The position numbers and the translations under genes were made by a program. A DNA stretch of 64,000 bases from Morchella semilibera. Its lineage: Eukaryota; Ascomycota; Pezizomycetes; Pezizales; Morchellaceae. The stretch is taken from positions 857,307-921,306 of the forward strand of contig CM018603.1 of the NCBI GenBank assembly GCA_009192285.1, read 5' to 3'. The notes under the pieces are model-generated. The model searched no databases and was not told where the DNA came from. It saw nothing but the letters and a program-made list of their open reading frames with translations. Positions within the stretch are counted from its first letter, which is position 1. Each line of letters starts with the position of its first letter. This document shows, one piece after another, positions 10,429-26,758 of the stretch.

Positions 10429-13400
10429 TTTCGTTGTTGTAAATATGGGTATAGAAAGATATGTAAGTGATATTCTCCTTTAATGAGTATGGGCTCGTGC
10501 CAAAAGTGGTATTTCAGTCTAATGGTCGAAGCGTGAGGTGTATATATATATGATGTAGGAAGGTAGACAAAAAAAAAAAGCTCTATTATCTATCTCTTTA
10601 GTTGGTTTATGCTGCCGGTCGATAGCTCGAGGATAATGGTGCGAACACAAACCTTATATATAAAAAAGCCTTGACGAAAAATCAATCCATCCCACGAAAT
10701 TAATCCGGGAGCGGCGAGCCCAGGCAGCCAGCAATTATGTGGAGTGACCTCACGACCACTTGATATCCCACGTAAATAGCTAGCTAGGTAGGTATGGACC
10801 CGGACGGCTACAGCGGCGCCGACCTCTCCAGCAGATTCGGTGGGCGGCGCAACCGTACGAAAAAGAACCGTCAGGAGACAATGGGAGAGAAAATTAACTC
10901 GGAGGCCCGAACAAAAAATCGGAGCTTTCAGGCGGGGGGGGGAGGGGAGGGGAGCTATATCTGGATCAGTTGGGTTATGGTTCCTTATCCTGGTCGTTGA
11001 TGCTGCACGTCAGTTTTTTTCTCTCTGATAAGGAATAGTGCGCCGTTGTTGCTGCCTCTTTTTGTGGCTGACTGGCTGCCCGCGCCGAGGCGTGTGTGAA
11101 TAGTCATCATCTGGTAACTCCTATTCTAGACGGATTCTGTGCAGTAGTAGTAAAAGAGGTACATACGCACCGAAACTGGACCGGATCGAGTATACGCTAG
11201 ATGGTTGGTTGTTGATACCAACCTATGATAGCAAAGAGTCGAAAAAAAAATCCATCTAGCCCGAGCTCTGCCAAATTCCAGTCCTGTAACATTCTTGCGC
11301 TGGCTCAACTCTAGTCCCCCAAGCTTGGAATGTGGTGCAATGGGATCAATTATCCCTCTATGTATACGTGCAGCCATCAATTGCCTTGTATCGCGGGTCT
11401 TGAGCTCCCAGTCCTTGGTTAACACATTATATCGGAATGCAATGTGGTATAGTAATTCAAAATATCCAGGAGTTGATCCGGGCTGCGTTGTGGATTTTGT
11501 GTTTGCCAGCTGCTTGAGCTAGTAAATGATCGACTCCGGGTGTGCGGCCCGGGTAGGCCTCGGAGCTCGAGGTTGATATACTATCACTGATCAACAGACC
11601 GAGGGACACTGACGGCCCGGTCCATCTATACATGTATGTAGCTGGTATAATTGTGTTGTGCTGTTCTCTTTCTTCTCTTGTAGTTAAGAAGGCTGTTTGT
11701 TAGGACCTCATGGGAGATTGATCACGTCCCAAACGCAACGTTATTGGGATGCCATGGAGTGCGGAGGTTGGAATGCTGAGTTGGGTCGGGGTGAGGATAC
11801 CCTCATGCCAATCTTTCTTAGGTTGCCCTAATTTACACTTTTCACCGGCATTTGGCACGGGCCAAAACAACACTCAAAGTTCACTGTATTCCGTATTCCA
11901 CACACCCCACCCCCCAACACAAACACATACTTTTATTCTTCAGTAGCAGTAAGTGCTCTGGGGCTCTCCTAAGGACAGGGCTGCATGGAAACAATTTCCC
12001 CTAAAGGCATGAGGGATTATTTACTTGACCACACAGTACGTACAGGGCTGGAGCTCAAAGCACACTCATACCCGAAATGACATAGAAGAACAAGTGTTCG
12101 TTTGACGTACTATACGCCGGACGTTTTCTCATGCGACTTGCGTTCAGGGTGGCATCATGCAGCCCTGGAGGGAGGAATATCGGACAATAACAGGTAACAG
12201 TCGACAACACCCAAACTAAAGATAGCACACTATGTAACTTACCAGCAGCAGTAATATCCAAAACGCAAATACTCATTTCCCGATACCGGTCCCAAATTTC
12301 AGCTTCGTATTCTACCTACATGCCCCTGGTGTGTACAGGTCACATTAAGGTTTTCGTCACCACCACGACTAGCGTTCAGAGCTGTCTGTACTACCTTGCC
12401 CTGATCTGATCTGCTTCTGTAAATCTCCTAACTTCCGACCCGGCCATTAATTCGCTTACTCCCGCCTGTTGTTTTTGACGTTGTGGCATGATCTACCCAA
12501 TCAACAAGCTGCCTTACGACCGAAGAGCGCCCTCGGGTATGCGTACCTACCTAACTCCCTGTATAATCTACCCAGTCCACGGGTCTACACCAGATAGGAT
12601 ATTGATAGTGCTCGAAAAGGGGGATCCAGGAAAGCATGGATAGAACATGTGATTCCCGCCTGAGGACTTCAACGGCCTCCAACAACAGCATCGTATTTCT
12701 AGATATCTATTTGTTGCAAAAAAAAATTTTTTTTTTTCCTATCCCGCGAAAAGACCTCACCAGGGAGACCCCAGCCTTTGCGCGCTTAGGAAAATCCGAA
12801 TGTATCATATGGTACGACTGCCACCGTTCCCCATAACTATAACCAGGGAAAAAATTTTCTCCGTTTCATCGTATGGTCAGTCCACCGGATGGAGCTACCT
12901 ATGGAGAGGCGTTATTATCAGATCAGCCTGATTACTGGTGAGGGTGCTGTCTACCTAGCTGCGCCTGGTCATCAGTAATCACTCGTATCTTTGCGGGATG
13001 GACCTTCAGCAATGGGCTTTTGTCGGGAGGATGCGGAAGGGGAGTAAGACGATGCTCGGGATCTGTTGAGAGCTTATCTTGCCAAAGGAGTGAGCATATC
13101 CGTCCAGCCGTATCTGGGCTATGGGTGAGTCAGCGTTCTGTTATATATAAGTCCTCGTTCCGCCCCGATTGTAGGAATGGAATATCGACTACCTGTGTAT
13201 GTAGTACCTATGTAAGAGATTAGGGTTGAGGGGAACGAGGGAATCGGCCTTTAAGCTTTCGGAATTTGGAGTCGAGCTGTCAAGATCAGTTTCATAAGTG
13301 TTGTGAAACATGACACTAGCAGAGCGCATTTAAATCTACCTACATACATACCATAATCAACGATTTATTGTGTTACGAATAACATGGCCGCCGTAAAGAC

Positions 13401-15071
13401 CAAGTTATTGAATTTATTCAGCGCGTGGCACAGTAATACATTATTTCTCCGATAGTATATGCCAAAAGTACATCTATCTTTGGTAATTCATATTCTTTGT
13501 CCTCTCGAATTGGCAATATATTTGTGTACCCCGCCAACTCACCCCGGATCCGCCTAAATTAGCCTCCTTAGCCAGAGATTCGATTCGATACCCCACAGCA
13601 GAAGCCGAAGAGTGGGAGTTATTGTTATGTGGTGATGAGTTAGTAATCAGCCCTATGTTTCTAAGCAGACTATTAGTGATATTCGGGCTGTCGTCTCTTT
13701 AAACTTTTCCGTGATTACACTAGCCAGAATGCCCGACTGCCCGATTTTAACTCCTTGACAGGTAGATACTGTAGGCCTCACGTGGTTAGATCCGGAGACT
13801 GGACATGAAATAATATTAAGGTGTGGTGTGGGAGCGTGAGTATATATACCGAGAGGGTGGACGCTCATTCTTTCTCTCCGGGCTCTTTGCTATCAATCAT
13901 AAGCGCCTCGAGGAACACAGGCCACAAAGCGCATGCACCCACGAATTACCGCCGGGCTTCGGTGTTTTTTTGGGGGGGGTTAGAAATGATGGCAATTTCA
14001 TATTCCCTTTGAAGCCTTTGCCAAGAATTAGTTGAAAATTAGTACATTTACATGTACATAGGTAAGTACACTTGGCGCTGCCAACCTAATTCAAAGAGTA
14101 GGAGTGTTTTTCCGCCCGAACTTACATCTCACTAGAAGAGGCTTTCGGACGTAAGCAACAACACCAAGTACTGCCGTTACTGCCATCAAGAACGTTGATG
14201 AAGCCCAACTCCTTACTCGGCGAATATCTAAAGCTCTGACCGTGCTCGACGAACTCCTGGGGAAACAATTAGTAAGAGGAACACCCCTAATATCCATTAA
14301 AAAGAGAAAGCTCAAAAGCTAACTTTGCGACTTATATCGTCAACTTAGGAATCAACCTTTCTCCATTCCTGCAGACCTTAAGCAATTTAAGCTGTGCCTC
14401 GACCCTGACCACGCATAGCTCATGAAAAACGGACAGGGGTGGGGCTTCTAGCGTCAAGGCTTAAGCTGTAACTATCCCGTTAGTATTGACGGGGGAGTCA
14501 TGCAGAATCCAATGTCAGAGCTTTTTTCGTCTGTAGCGCCGCAGTTATTTTTGCCCCCCGCGAAGCTCTTCCTCACCCTGGGCGGGAGGCAACGGACCGA
14601 GTGATGCGCTGTGCGTGTACCCGGTGAAGGCTAAACCATTGAATGTACCGGGATATCTAAGTGAGTGAAAAAGAAAAGGTTCAGATATTTTCCCTCATCC
14701 ACTGCTTAATTTTTATATCCGCACCACTCGTGTATCGTGCTCGATCTCTCAGCAGTGGTTGGGGTCCCGCCCCACGGAAGAAACAAATCGGTTGAATACG
14801 TGCATGGAAACATCCGCATCGCCAAGACGGCGAGGCGTCATAGCAACGAACCCCTCTACTCCACACTTGGACCTCCACTTCGAGTTCTGGCCCAGAGCCA
14901 TTTAAATACAATTTACCCCTCTTCCCAACCCACCTATTTTTCCCTCAATTACAGCTCTTTATATTCCCCATCTATCCCATCGAGAGCTTCTCTCTTTTCC
15001 ATCCCTCTAATTAATTGATCGATATCTCCTCTATAAGTATTAAGCGTCAATTTCGAGAGTTATCTTCAAAC
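10429..15071. other. Intergenic DNA, no confident gene
   Basis: The GC level falls towards the right. TACATGTA occurs at 11629 and 14049, and 18-bp motif copies lie at 12969-12986 (+) and 14597-14614 (-, one mismatch). On the minus strand at 12055-12276 a short frame contains a GTAAGT donor and a possible CTCCAG acceptor, which could splice to about 45 residues. It matches no family I recognise and is not called. The last 180 bases are C/T-rich and should be the phosphoglucomutase leader. Confidence 0.5.
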
Positions 15072-17104
<2,033 letters not shown>

Positions 17105-17419
17105 TCGTGGTTCGCTTTAGGGTGCATGCATTTTGCTAGGATTTTTTAGTTACATGTAGTTATCGCTGTGATATCTTATGGCATGGGAGGGCATTATGAG
17201 AACATGCGTTGAGTTTTATGATTGACATTTGACGGGTTGGTACTTGTATTTCTGTAGGAGCTAAAATAAACTCCTCATTTGCGAATGAACATTGCATGAT
17301 GTAGGGGTCTGATTACGCTTGAGCAGTGATGGAGGTTTGGTGGGGTTGTGTGTGGTTGGTTACCTCAGCGGTGACATGTGACTTGCTGTTTATCGTGGAT
17401 CGAGTGATAAACTGTGATT
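17105..17419. other. 3' flank of phosphoglucomutase
   Basis: AT-rich probable 3' untranslated region with one TACATGTA at 17151. Several AATAAA-like strings lie around 17265. No gene is seen. Confidence 0.5.
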
Positions 17420-18050
17420 TAGCACTCCTACTTTCTTCCACGTCCACTACTCCACCTCTCATCCCCTTCCCACTCACTTTCATCAACCCCACCATCAAGT
17501 TTATCTTTCATCGTCGTCCCATCGCCGATTTCACCTCACCTCCCAAATCGCCCCCCCCCCCCGGTATAGATCAGTTATGTCTTTATCACTTCTACCTATA
17601 ATTTTATCACTCTTAGCTAAGTAATCACCCCGCCCCCGCTCATGCAGTCCTTCGCTCTTCTCAAGCCTGACCTTCCCACCCCTTCCCCGCCTACATCCGC
17701 CACCCCGTCCCACTACTATCCATGATACCCTCTTGATCTCTCTATGTGACCGCTCACTCTACTTTCACCTGTATATGCAAGCCCCCCCCCCCCAAATCAA
17801 TTTTCATTTATCTCACTTTCCGAAAACCGCTCTTTACCTGTTCTGCTTACTTGTTAGCTCCTCCCCCCCCCCCCCTCAATTGTATAACCCCCCTCCCAGT
17901 TTTGGCACATGCCATGCCGCTATCTACTATACCCTCCGCCACTTTGTCAACCCTTCCTTCCTTGTTTACACGCTCTGTTTTTGTTCTACGCACCATTACG
18001 TGGCGTTTAGCTAAGAAAGTGCTGACATTACTTTCTTCTAGGGGGGAAAT
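17420..18050 (+). promoter_or_regulatory. Orphan pyrimidine-rich leader-like tract
   Basis: About 600 bases on the plus strand are strongly C/T-rich with several C runs of ten or more. This resembles the leaders in front of the phosphoglucomutase and zinc-finger genes in this window. At 18025-18042 a GCTGACAT branch-like site precedes a TTTCTTCTAG acceptor-like end. No coding frame follows, and the DNA beyond is AT-rich and decayed. It may be the promoter and first intron of a lost gene, or simply a pyrimidine tract. Confidence 0.35.
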
Positions 18051-21000
18051 ACAGATCCTGTTATTTAGAATGAAAATCCTAAAGGTAGGAATTTTTACGG
18101 GGGGCGTAGCTCTTCCATGAGAATGAGCCTTGTTTTGGGTGCTTGGCTCGAGATATTTAACTTAAACAGCTCGAGACTAAGCCTTTTTGTCTCATGACCG
18201 ACTTGAAACCTACCATATGAGGTAAACAGAGGGAAAACATGAGAAATATCTCTTCCCTATGGAACTAAGTACTACGGAGATCCAGCACTAGGAAAACAGC
18301 TATCCTGAGTGGCATTGGCAAAGAAAATTAGACGAAGAAACGCATGATAGGATAGTGTCAAGGCGATATTCAAGCTCTTGGGAACTCACACCTCGTAAAG
18401 TATTGGTTCACGGTTCCTCACTCGATTTCCCAACTGCGTCACAGGATGGGCAAGATAATATGAGACAAGACTGGCCTTAGTCCCGTCTTGGATAATCCCT
18501 TGGAGGAAACTAGAGGCCAAAGGACAGCTTCCATATCTACACTTCTGAACACATTATCTCATAATTCGCCCAACAGTTGGCCGGGGGCTGCATTGATTCG
18601 TACTCTAAAGCCTTAAAAGACTAGATATGCTGTCGGCAAATTTTCACTGGGTGTTCGGTATCGCCCTTCTCCCCTCTTTCCTTCTTTCCTCCTTTTGGCT
18701 TGTTGCGATCTCATATGCTCAGGCCTACCAGAACACGAACCCATTGCACGCTGGTTCTGCTAGAAGATCTAATGATCTTGCGGGTTTCATATCTTTGATT
18801 CCCCTTATACTAATATGTCAAGTTCTAAGAGAAGCTGAGGTAATGATGGTATAGTAGGGCATTTGTAGGAAAACTAAAGCTCCCTTGTACTATGTTGTAC
18901 ATAATACTCCAGCAAGAGTTACGCAGAGGTTGCGTACCTTTCTTGAAGCCTTATGATCTAGGAAGCATAATTATGTTAAGCAATGGGGCCATTGACTAGA
19001 GTCTCAGGGAAGCAGAGACTCCTTAGACCATGGTCTGTTGATTTCTTGCTGACCGCTTGTCATAGTAGCTTGTTTGGAAGTTATTCAACTGCTCTCAAAT
19101 GACGACACCCGCCTGGCACTTCTAGAAAGTCAACCTTGAACTAGACGTTTCGAGGATTAGTACTCCTAAAAGCTAGACGCCCGAAAGACAAGGTGTTCTC
19201 AAGGCTTAGATGCTTCCTGGGGATAGAATACTTTCGGACGCGAAGGTCTCTATCGGGCCTATGGCTGGATCAAAGAACTCGATGGGCTATACAGGAACTT
19301 TCGTTTGTTAACACAGTCATTCATAATGTCAGAATTAACATTCAGCAACTTTTAGACGCTAATGCTATATGCAAGGTCTCTAAAATCAGTACTATAGAAA
19401 TCCTCACAGCGCCAAATTGGTGCTACGTGTACGTCTAGACACCCGATACAAACAAAGAAGCAATAAGAAGCTCAGCTGTACCAAAGTGATCAGAACTCTA
19501 CGACAATTGGTTGAGAATGTGCGAGTGCGACAGGCTGGGGCCAACAAGACCTGCCAAGAATTCTTATCTTGAATGGGGAAAAAGTCACCAGAGCTTTTCC
19601 AAGATCCTCATCAAAAAAAAACCTCAAAAAAATCCAAAAATATATATATAATATTGTATCAATTAGCACCTTCTCTATATGCTATTTGGGTAAATTTTGA
19701 CTGTGTAGAGGTAGGTTTCAGCAGGCAGCAGTAAAATTGAGGACCAAGTTTTGGCCTCAAGTTTCCTGGGGCACACAGTTGATATAAGCCCAGGATGGGG
19801 TCAGGGTCAACCCAGCCAACCAGACAACCAGGAGCAGTTCTGATCACTTACCCTTACACCCAAGTACCTGTATTCAATCTCTGCCTTAAGTTTGCATGAA
19901 AAATACGTAGAGAAATAACAACAATATCGTAGACGAGTGAAACACTTCATTTCCCCCCCTTAGAACCGTCGATTTTTACCTCGTAAGTGTATAATCTACA
20001 CATGTAGTATAACGGACTATATAGTATTTTTTATCTTTCCTGGAAAACTTAAAGTATCTACTATTTCTAAAGCCGGCGTAGTCTGAGAGCTGACTTAGTT
20101 CATTGCGAGGCCCGAAGAGCTTGGTTTGGTAGGTCAATGATCGGCAGTACAAGAAACCCTCCGCCAAGTGTGGTAAGAATAGAAACAACCATTCTTATAA
20201 AAAAAAAGTTGGATATATCCCTAATTCCGACACCTCTCTTCTTCGCAGCTCTTACGACTTAATTTGTTTGACTCAAAGGTCTACAACTCCTGCCTAAACC
20301 TAAACTCAGAGACTGAAAAAAACTTCAGATGATAAGGAAGGCTCACTTTGAATAAAATAGAAGCTGAGGACCAAAGCCCAAATTAGCTAGGTAGCTCATG
20401 GACTATAGCTCTTGCCGATATCAGAATCAGGACTCCTTTAATCTTACCGGTAAAGACCGTTCCCAACAATAATTCCCTTTTTCAAAAGACTAGATAGTAT
20501 CATAGAGTGAAGATATCCATAATGACGGGGAAGAATTCAGCTCAATGAATTTGATCCCCCTGGGACGTCTTAAGAAACGCTTGCGGGCCCGCGAATTCGG
20601 TACCAAAGTGTTAAGTATCATGTCAGAGCATTGACCACAGACATAACGGATAACTTTGGGGTGCTTGGTCGCCCGTCAAGTTATTGCCACGACTTTTTCC
20701 TTCAGATGGTTGCCAAAGTCTTGGCTTGCAGACAGCTAGTGTCCATGCGCAGTTTGGGCGTACTTAGAAAACTACATGTAGCTTGCGGATACATGTAGTT
20801 ACTGCGCAATAGACAGTAGGGCAATCTCTGCTGGCCACATGATCCTGCCTTAGCACCCAAGGCGCTCTGTGCTTCCTCAAAACTGTGGCTATTTGTGAAT
20901 TGTGGTTGATCACCGGGCGCCCCTAGGGTGCTGAAATTTTTATGGGTGTGTTGCGCAATATCTTGAATTAAGCATCGTGGGGGGAGGGGGGGGGGGTACG

Positions 21001-24000
21001 AGTGACCATCGGTGAGGATATTCATTGCCGCCCGGGCTAGGTTTTTCCCTCCGGCTTGGGAGATAAGCTACCAAACCAAGCAACTACTACTCTGCAACAT
21101 CGGGTGTATATGCAGAGGAGAATGGTTAGAAGCTTTTATAGGAGGGTAGTTCAGCACCAGCTATATACCTACCCTAGATTAGGGCTTTTTTTTCTCTCTT
21201 TGCGGCCATATGTCGATCTGAAAAAGACCTAGAAATCAGGCCACTAGTACCTTTACAGGGAGTAAGGTCCGAATTTCTCCAGCTCCATGTGGGGTGTTCC
21301 ATAATTGGTGGTACTGGCCGTTGCTTATCTTTGTGCAATATTTGGTACGGTAGTGAGATTAAGCTTCGGGATTGTATTGCTGCACTTGGTGCTGGGTTGA
21401 TTGGATAATTAGTACCGCCTAGACAATATTGGCGGCAGCTCTTGGCTCATGGCTGGTTGGATCACCTGAACTCTTGTGAGGATTTGGAGCTCACATTGAC
21501 AGATAACGATAAAGCAAATTTTGTTGTGATTAGAACAAAACAAAATACCAGTGGTTTGTTTCGGGATCAAGACAATGAAGAATGCATATATAAGTATGTA
21601 CTTGTATGCGTGTGCCCTCGTAAAAACTTTAATACATGCCGATGACCGGCCCAGGTTCCGGGTTATTTAGAAAACGGCAAACATGCAGATGTACACCTTT
21701 TGGGAGCGACTCTTGTGCCGTAAAAGAATACCGGAGCGAGAAAACCTCCATCTCCTAACCTCGAGAATATCACCCAATCCTATCCCATCCTACTATTATC
21801 CCTTATCAATTTTCGTCTAGTTGGACAGATCTGCAGCCCGACCTCCGTTGGGCCTAGCTACTTCGGATTGAATGATTGCATCGTCGGATGTATGTATGAT
21901 GCCAAGTAAAGTTGTGCTCAACGGACCCTCACGCCTACGCGAAGGCTAACCAGTAATATGTAGACCCCAGGTCATCACCAAAGTTTTCACCGCTGATAAC
22001 AAACCTAGGAGTACTATTGTTATAACGAGTCATCATCTCAGAGAGCCAAAGATACGTTGCTCGGTGGTAGCCTCTTAGAGCGTTTCGGTTATTTTACCGA
22101 TTTTCTGGACAGGCTGCCTATTAAATGATTACAGAGTGTCGTTTTGAAGGATGTCACATCCGGGTCGTATCGTTTTACACAATTTCTGTTGGTAGAAACC
22201 CAAGGTTCCAATCGCGAGTCGGTAATGGATGACTTCCCGTGGGAATTTAGATTCTAGGATCTGGATCTGAATAGAGGGGGGGTCGGCTTAGATTTCTAAA
22301 CGTCAGAAACCTGGAAACCAGTTATATGATTGGTTGTTGCCACACTGGCTAGAAAATCTAGGTTCCAAATTTTCAACAAGCTAGCCCGAAGGATAATTGC
22401 TTTTTCCAAGCAACCTCCTGGTCATCTGGGCCCCTATGCATTTATTTGTGCAGGCCAAAATTCAGATTGGTCTTGCAGGAAACTCCGCGGTACTCGCTGC
22501 GAGGAGATTACTACCAATTGGGAAAAAAGAATTGGAACAGTCTGAGATTGCTGCCCATTTCTCCAACCTGGCTAGGATAATGATAAAGACTTCAGAAATG
22601 GAACCCTGAAATCCGGGCACTAGTAACTTAGAAGTGACTAGAACACTTGGGAATTCTGCCCCTGATACACAATACTGATCCCCCCAACTCCTATACGAAT
22701 GGACGCACGATGTTGAGCCCACGGACCGCATAATATATCAAAATCCTCGTTAAAGGAACGATTCACAATCGTGACTGATCGTCCAGGTTCCGCGTACGCA
22801 TGTCTTCAAATAGTTTTCGGGAGCTTTGCTGGCCATTTATTAAACCCAGGTGGCAGAGCAGGGTTATCGCATCCATGAGACTTATACTCGCTTCGATTCG
22901 CCCTTGTGACTAAATGTCAATCAAACACTTGGTTCCTCAAGCCGAGACCCCTACCTGCATGATGTGCCGAAAGCTCCAGAGGATAAATTGCGTGAGGACA
23001 CAAGCCGCTTCCAACGCCGCGTATCGAATTTGGGAGGAATGGCGTAAGTTATAAATCTTTTAAGACTGGAATCTCGTTGATCTTTACTCGACTATGATAC
23101 GGGATCTGAACCGTGTGCGGGGGGGATCGTGCCGTGAAACAAACCAATACTACTGCAAGCAAGTAAAAATTGGTCTCGGGTCATCCTTTGCAAAAAAAAC
23201 ACAGAGCACCTCCCATCAGGGTGATCGGTTGAGGAGTTTCAAAGCAAGTCATAAAAATGGGCCACAATGCGGTCAATAAACTCCTATTGGTTCTAACAAG
23301 ATTAACAACAACATGGTTCAGTGAGAGAGATAAAGCCGGAAACCGCACCACTCCCTGTGCACAAAGTTTAGCCTCTTAAACAGCATATTGATTCATGTGT
23401 TCTTATCAGCACCAAAACAGGAAAGTCATTCCCTGATATCTATGTGCCGTGGAATGGTCAGACTACAAAGCGGCCATAGAGCACTAGGCTGAAACCCCAC
23501 GAAAAGATTCCGAAGTTTGGTAGCGAGGGGTTAATCCTTGTTGAGCACACTGACAATTATTTCTGCCTACTTGGTGTGCTCGGTAAGTTTTTAAACCTAA
23601 CCAGTAGCATTGATGTTCAAGGGACGCCTCGATAATCATCATTCGCAATTTGGTTGGGGGCCGAGAGGACTTTGCCGTCGAAGTTTCGTATGGGATAAGG
23701 TGGTCTATAGACAAGACAGCTGGCAATTCTAAAAAGAAGTAAAGTACCCGAATTGTAGGTATGTACCTACCTGCTATCATACATGTAGTCCAAGTCATGA
23801 GCTGAACGATCGATCAAGTTTTACTACAGTCAGTTGTAAAGACCTAAGAATAAAGGTCTAGACAACATCAATGCAAGGGGCTTGATCAGAAGTGAAAGCA
23901 TATCACTTCCACCAAGACAAGTGCATACCATAACTCTATCGGTCGATTGTTAGGGCTGGATCTTGGGGCGGCTTTTCCCGGTTTAGTACTAGCCGGCGGG

Positions 24001-26758
24001 TTGATCCGTTTCTAAAAACCGGCATATGTCTCTCTGAAACTAATAGACGACCCGAGTACCGGCACACAGGTGTTAAACCCGTTCTTGGTCGAAGTGCTAG
24101 TTGGACCCTACTCGTAAGTAATTTTAACATCTTCGAAGGAGAGAAATATGTTGAGGGGAGTTAACTAAAGACCATGCGAGGCATCTACATATGGTGTAAG
24201 TGGCCTTCAAAACGCAGGTGTCACCAAAAAGCTCAAGCCCCTCGCTGGCTTACACCCTGACATCTAACTATTTGGCACGGCATTTTATTCACTCTATTTC
24301 AAGCAACACGGAAAGGTGAACCCAGCTCGAAGGAATATTTCGCTTGGCCTGCTAGTTCCTCTCCCCTCTCATTCGCCCATCCACCGAATGTTCACTCAGC
24401 CCCCAGTCAATTGCCAAAATACTCCTCGCAACGGCACGCCCAAATTGGTCAGTGTGCGGTCGAAAAAAAGTACCAACGAATAACATTTGCGTAATGCTGT
24501 TCATTCGTGTTTCTCCGGGATAGGGGAATCATATAGCGCTGCGCCCTCATCCCTCGATGGCTCTGCTACAAGGACAATAGAATGGGAGGGGGGTTGTCCC
24601 CAGACCTCCTGGAGGCAGAGGATATGAACTACGTGAGTAAAGAAAGAGCTAGCATTAATTAAAATTAATAATTAAAGCAAAATCTAATTCCTTTTCTGAT
24701 GTTTCTGTGCTTTATGCTCCACCTTAGACAACCGTTCTAAATCTAGCCGCCAGATCTAACCTGGGAACCCCCATCTTACCGGCCCCGGGCGGAAAGTCAC
24801 GCTCAAGGATTGGTTCTCCTGCACCTCTCAGATTCGCAAGCACTAACTGGCGAATATGCCATCTGAGGAGTGGGTCGGACACACGATGGGGATCTGCCGT
24901 CAATTCACAGATCTTCGTCAAATGCAATGACCTTGTAGTTGTGATCTACAAGTGTCAATAAGGAAAGTGGAGCCTGACGGAACGTCGGTGTCTGGTTCAC
25001 CGAATTTTAATTTTAATTATGGAAGAAGAAACTCATTTTGAGACGAGTCGGCCTTCGAGGCTCGAAGAGTGTCACCTAGTCGGCGATCCATTGCCCGTAG
25101 TTATAATCAATCCAAAGGCTTTCCCTCTGAAGCGAAGAGATATGGGCCGCTCCGAACATAGTCCAGTTACCGGGTGGCAGTATTCGCAGCGCCAGGAATA
25201 ATGCATCGGGTACGTATTTAATGACAAAATTTGTCATTTTCACTACCTTTGAGAGATGAGGCAGTGTATCCATGGCTCATTAGTGGCCCTGATCGGACCT
25301 AGTTAAGTTAGCTATTGAGCTTGAGCTTCGCCTCCGCTGGATAGGTACCGTTTCAATAACTATCATATTATCCAGTCTAGAGGGAGTTGTGACAAGCAGG
25401 ATCTCGAAAGTTGTTTCAGTAATAGACCCACTCTAGACGAGTCCCTCTAAAACGGCGCCAGGATTGGTAGCCTCATAGAAGTGCACATTGCGGGGGAAAG
25501 AGCATCGAGGTCCCATCTCGTGGTGTTGAGTCGGCGCTGAGAACAATCACCATTGATATCATCAACAGTGTGGGGCGGGCGGATCATAATCCCTACAGCG
25601 ACCAAAGGACAGGGTACGGTTTGTTTAACCATTACCCCAAGAAATACACCTGCGTCCTGGGAAGATAGCTAAACCCATTTGGATAGGCATGACCCATTGT
25701 ACCCCTACCATACTACCCGAACGATCATCTTTTAACAACAAGGCAGGCTGCGGCACGCTGGAAGTGAGGGTTAAAAAAAAAGACGCTCGGATACCAGGAA
25801 GCTCAAGAGCCGTGATCACTGCCGTGCACGTGAGTGCGTCCTGCCCATCTACGTTGGCTTCATACTTGATATGATATGAACCCCTCTCTTTCTAGATCAT
25901 TTCCGCGGAGAGGACATGGCGATAGGAAGAAGGTATTGTGGAATGTGCACGCGACTTGTCTACCTCGAAGGGATATTTGAAAATCAGAATACTCTCATGA
26001 GGAACTCCAAAACCCGCCCACGCGATTTACGCAAGATGGTGGTCCACCACATAAAACCTGGCCGCCGAGCCTGCAGCCAAGAAATATTTGTATGTGAATC
26101 TCGCTGAGTAGGGATCTCGCTGAGCAGGGAAACACTACTGTATTCGCAGGAAAACCCTCTAACCACTAAACCTTAGAGACGTTGCCCGAATTTGGGTCAC
26201 GACAACTACACATGACCTTCATGATATATCACTCGTCGGTGAAATCCGTGCACAGATGGTCTGATATTCTGGTGACGTCGGGGTAGCGTGCGAGATTTCT
26301 TCTTTACTCGAAGTTAAGCTTGATTAAGGTGATGACCCCGAGACGAGAATTTTCTTATTTGCTCTTAGTGCTAAGCTATGCATATGTGAGTATGTAATGT
26401 ATGTATGTGTGTGCGTGTGTGGTGTGTGTATCCACTCTACTAACTTCAAACTTATGGTAGGCAGGGCTTTCAGACTACTATAATAAACATATGTATAGGA
26501 AACAGGCAGTAGTAGGAGCAGGAAGCTCACGTGTACGGTGCATTTACATAACGATGAACAAATAAGTAATCCCAGAGTAGAATAGGGTCCTCTTAAAAAG
26601 CAAAATTAGGACCCATATGAGGGAAAAAGCAAGCATAAAAAGAAAACAATAGAGAGACGTCTATTCCATGGCCCATCACCAGGAGATACACTTTTACCAC
26701 TGCAACCAATAGGAGAAAAGACCAACAATCATAAACAATCACTCGACCTTATTTTGGC
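18051..26758. other. AT-rich gene desert with decayed sequence
   Basis: No intact gene is visible in about 8.7 kb. The frames are short and stop-rich on both strands, and TA-rich words are common, as expected of old mutated repeats. The DNA holds TACATGTA at 20773, 20790 and 23780, and 18-bp motif copies at 18408-18425 (+), 20998-21015 (-), 26219-26236 (+) and 26729-26746 (+). A 16-bp tandem duplication (ATCTCGCTGAGTAGGG and a one-base variant) lies at 26098-26129. One protein-like fragment is listed separately. Confidence 0.55.
24724..24927 (-). pseudogene. Possible fragment of a fungal HNH-type family protein
   Basis: The minus-strand peptide contains RWHIRQLVLANLRGAGEP followed by a DFPPG motif. 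From memory this resembles a stretch found in a large, often lineage-expanded family of fungal proteins annotated as HNH endonuclease-like. Neither the catalytic part nor a complete gene can be seen around it, and the surrounding DNA is decayed. It is treated as an old remnant, and the family call is tentative. Confidence 0.3.

Noticed and set aside
12055-12276. Short minus-strand frame with GTAAGT donor and CTCCAG acceptor
   Set aside because: The spliced product would be about 45 residues, has no family, and its surroundings lack coding character. Splice-like strings of this kind occur by chance.
26098-26180. Minus-strand TTTAGTGGTTAGAGG resembling a tRNA A box
   Set aside because: No B box at a proper distance and no acceptor pairing. 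The tandem 16-bp duplication beside it also disrupts any tRNA fold.
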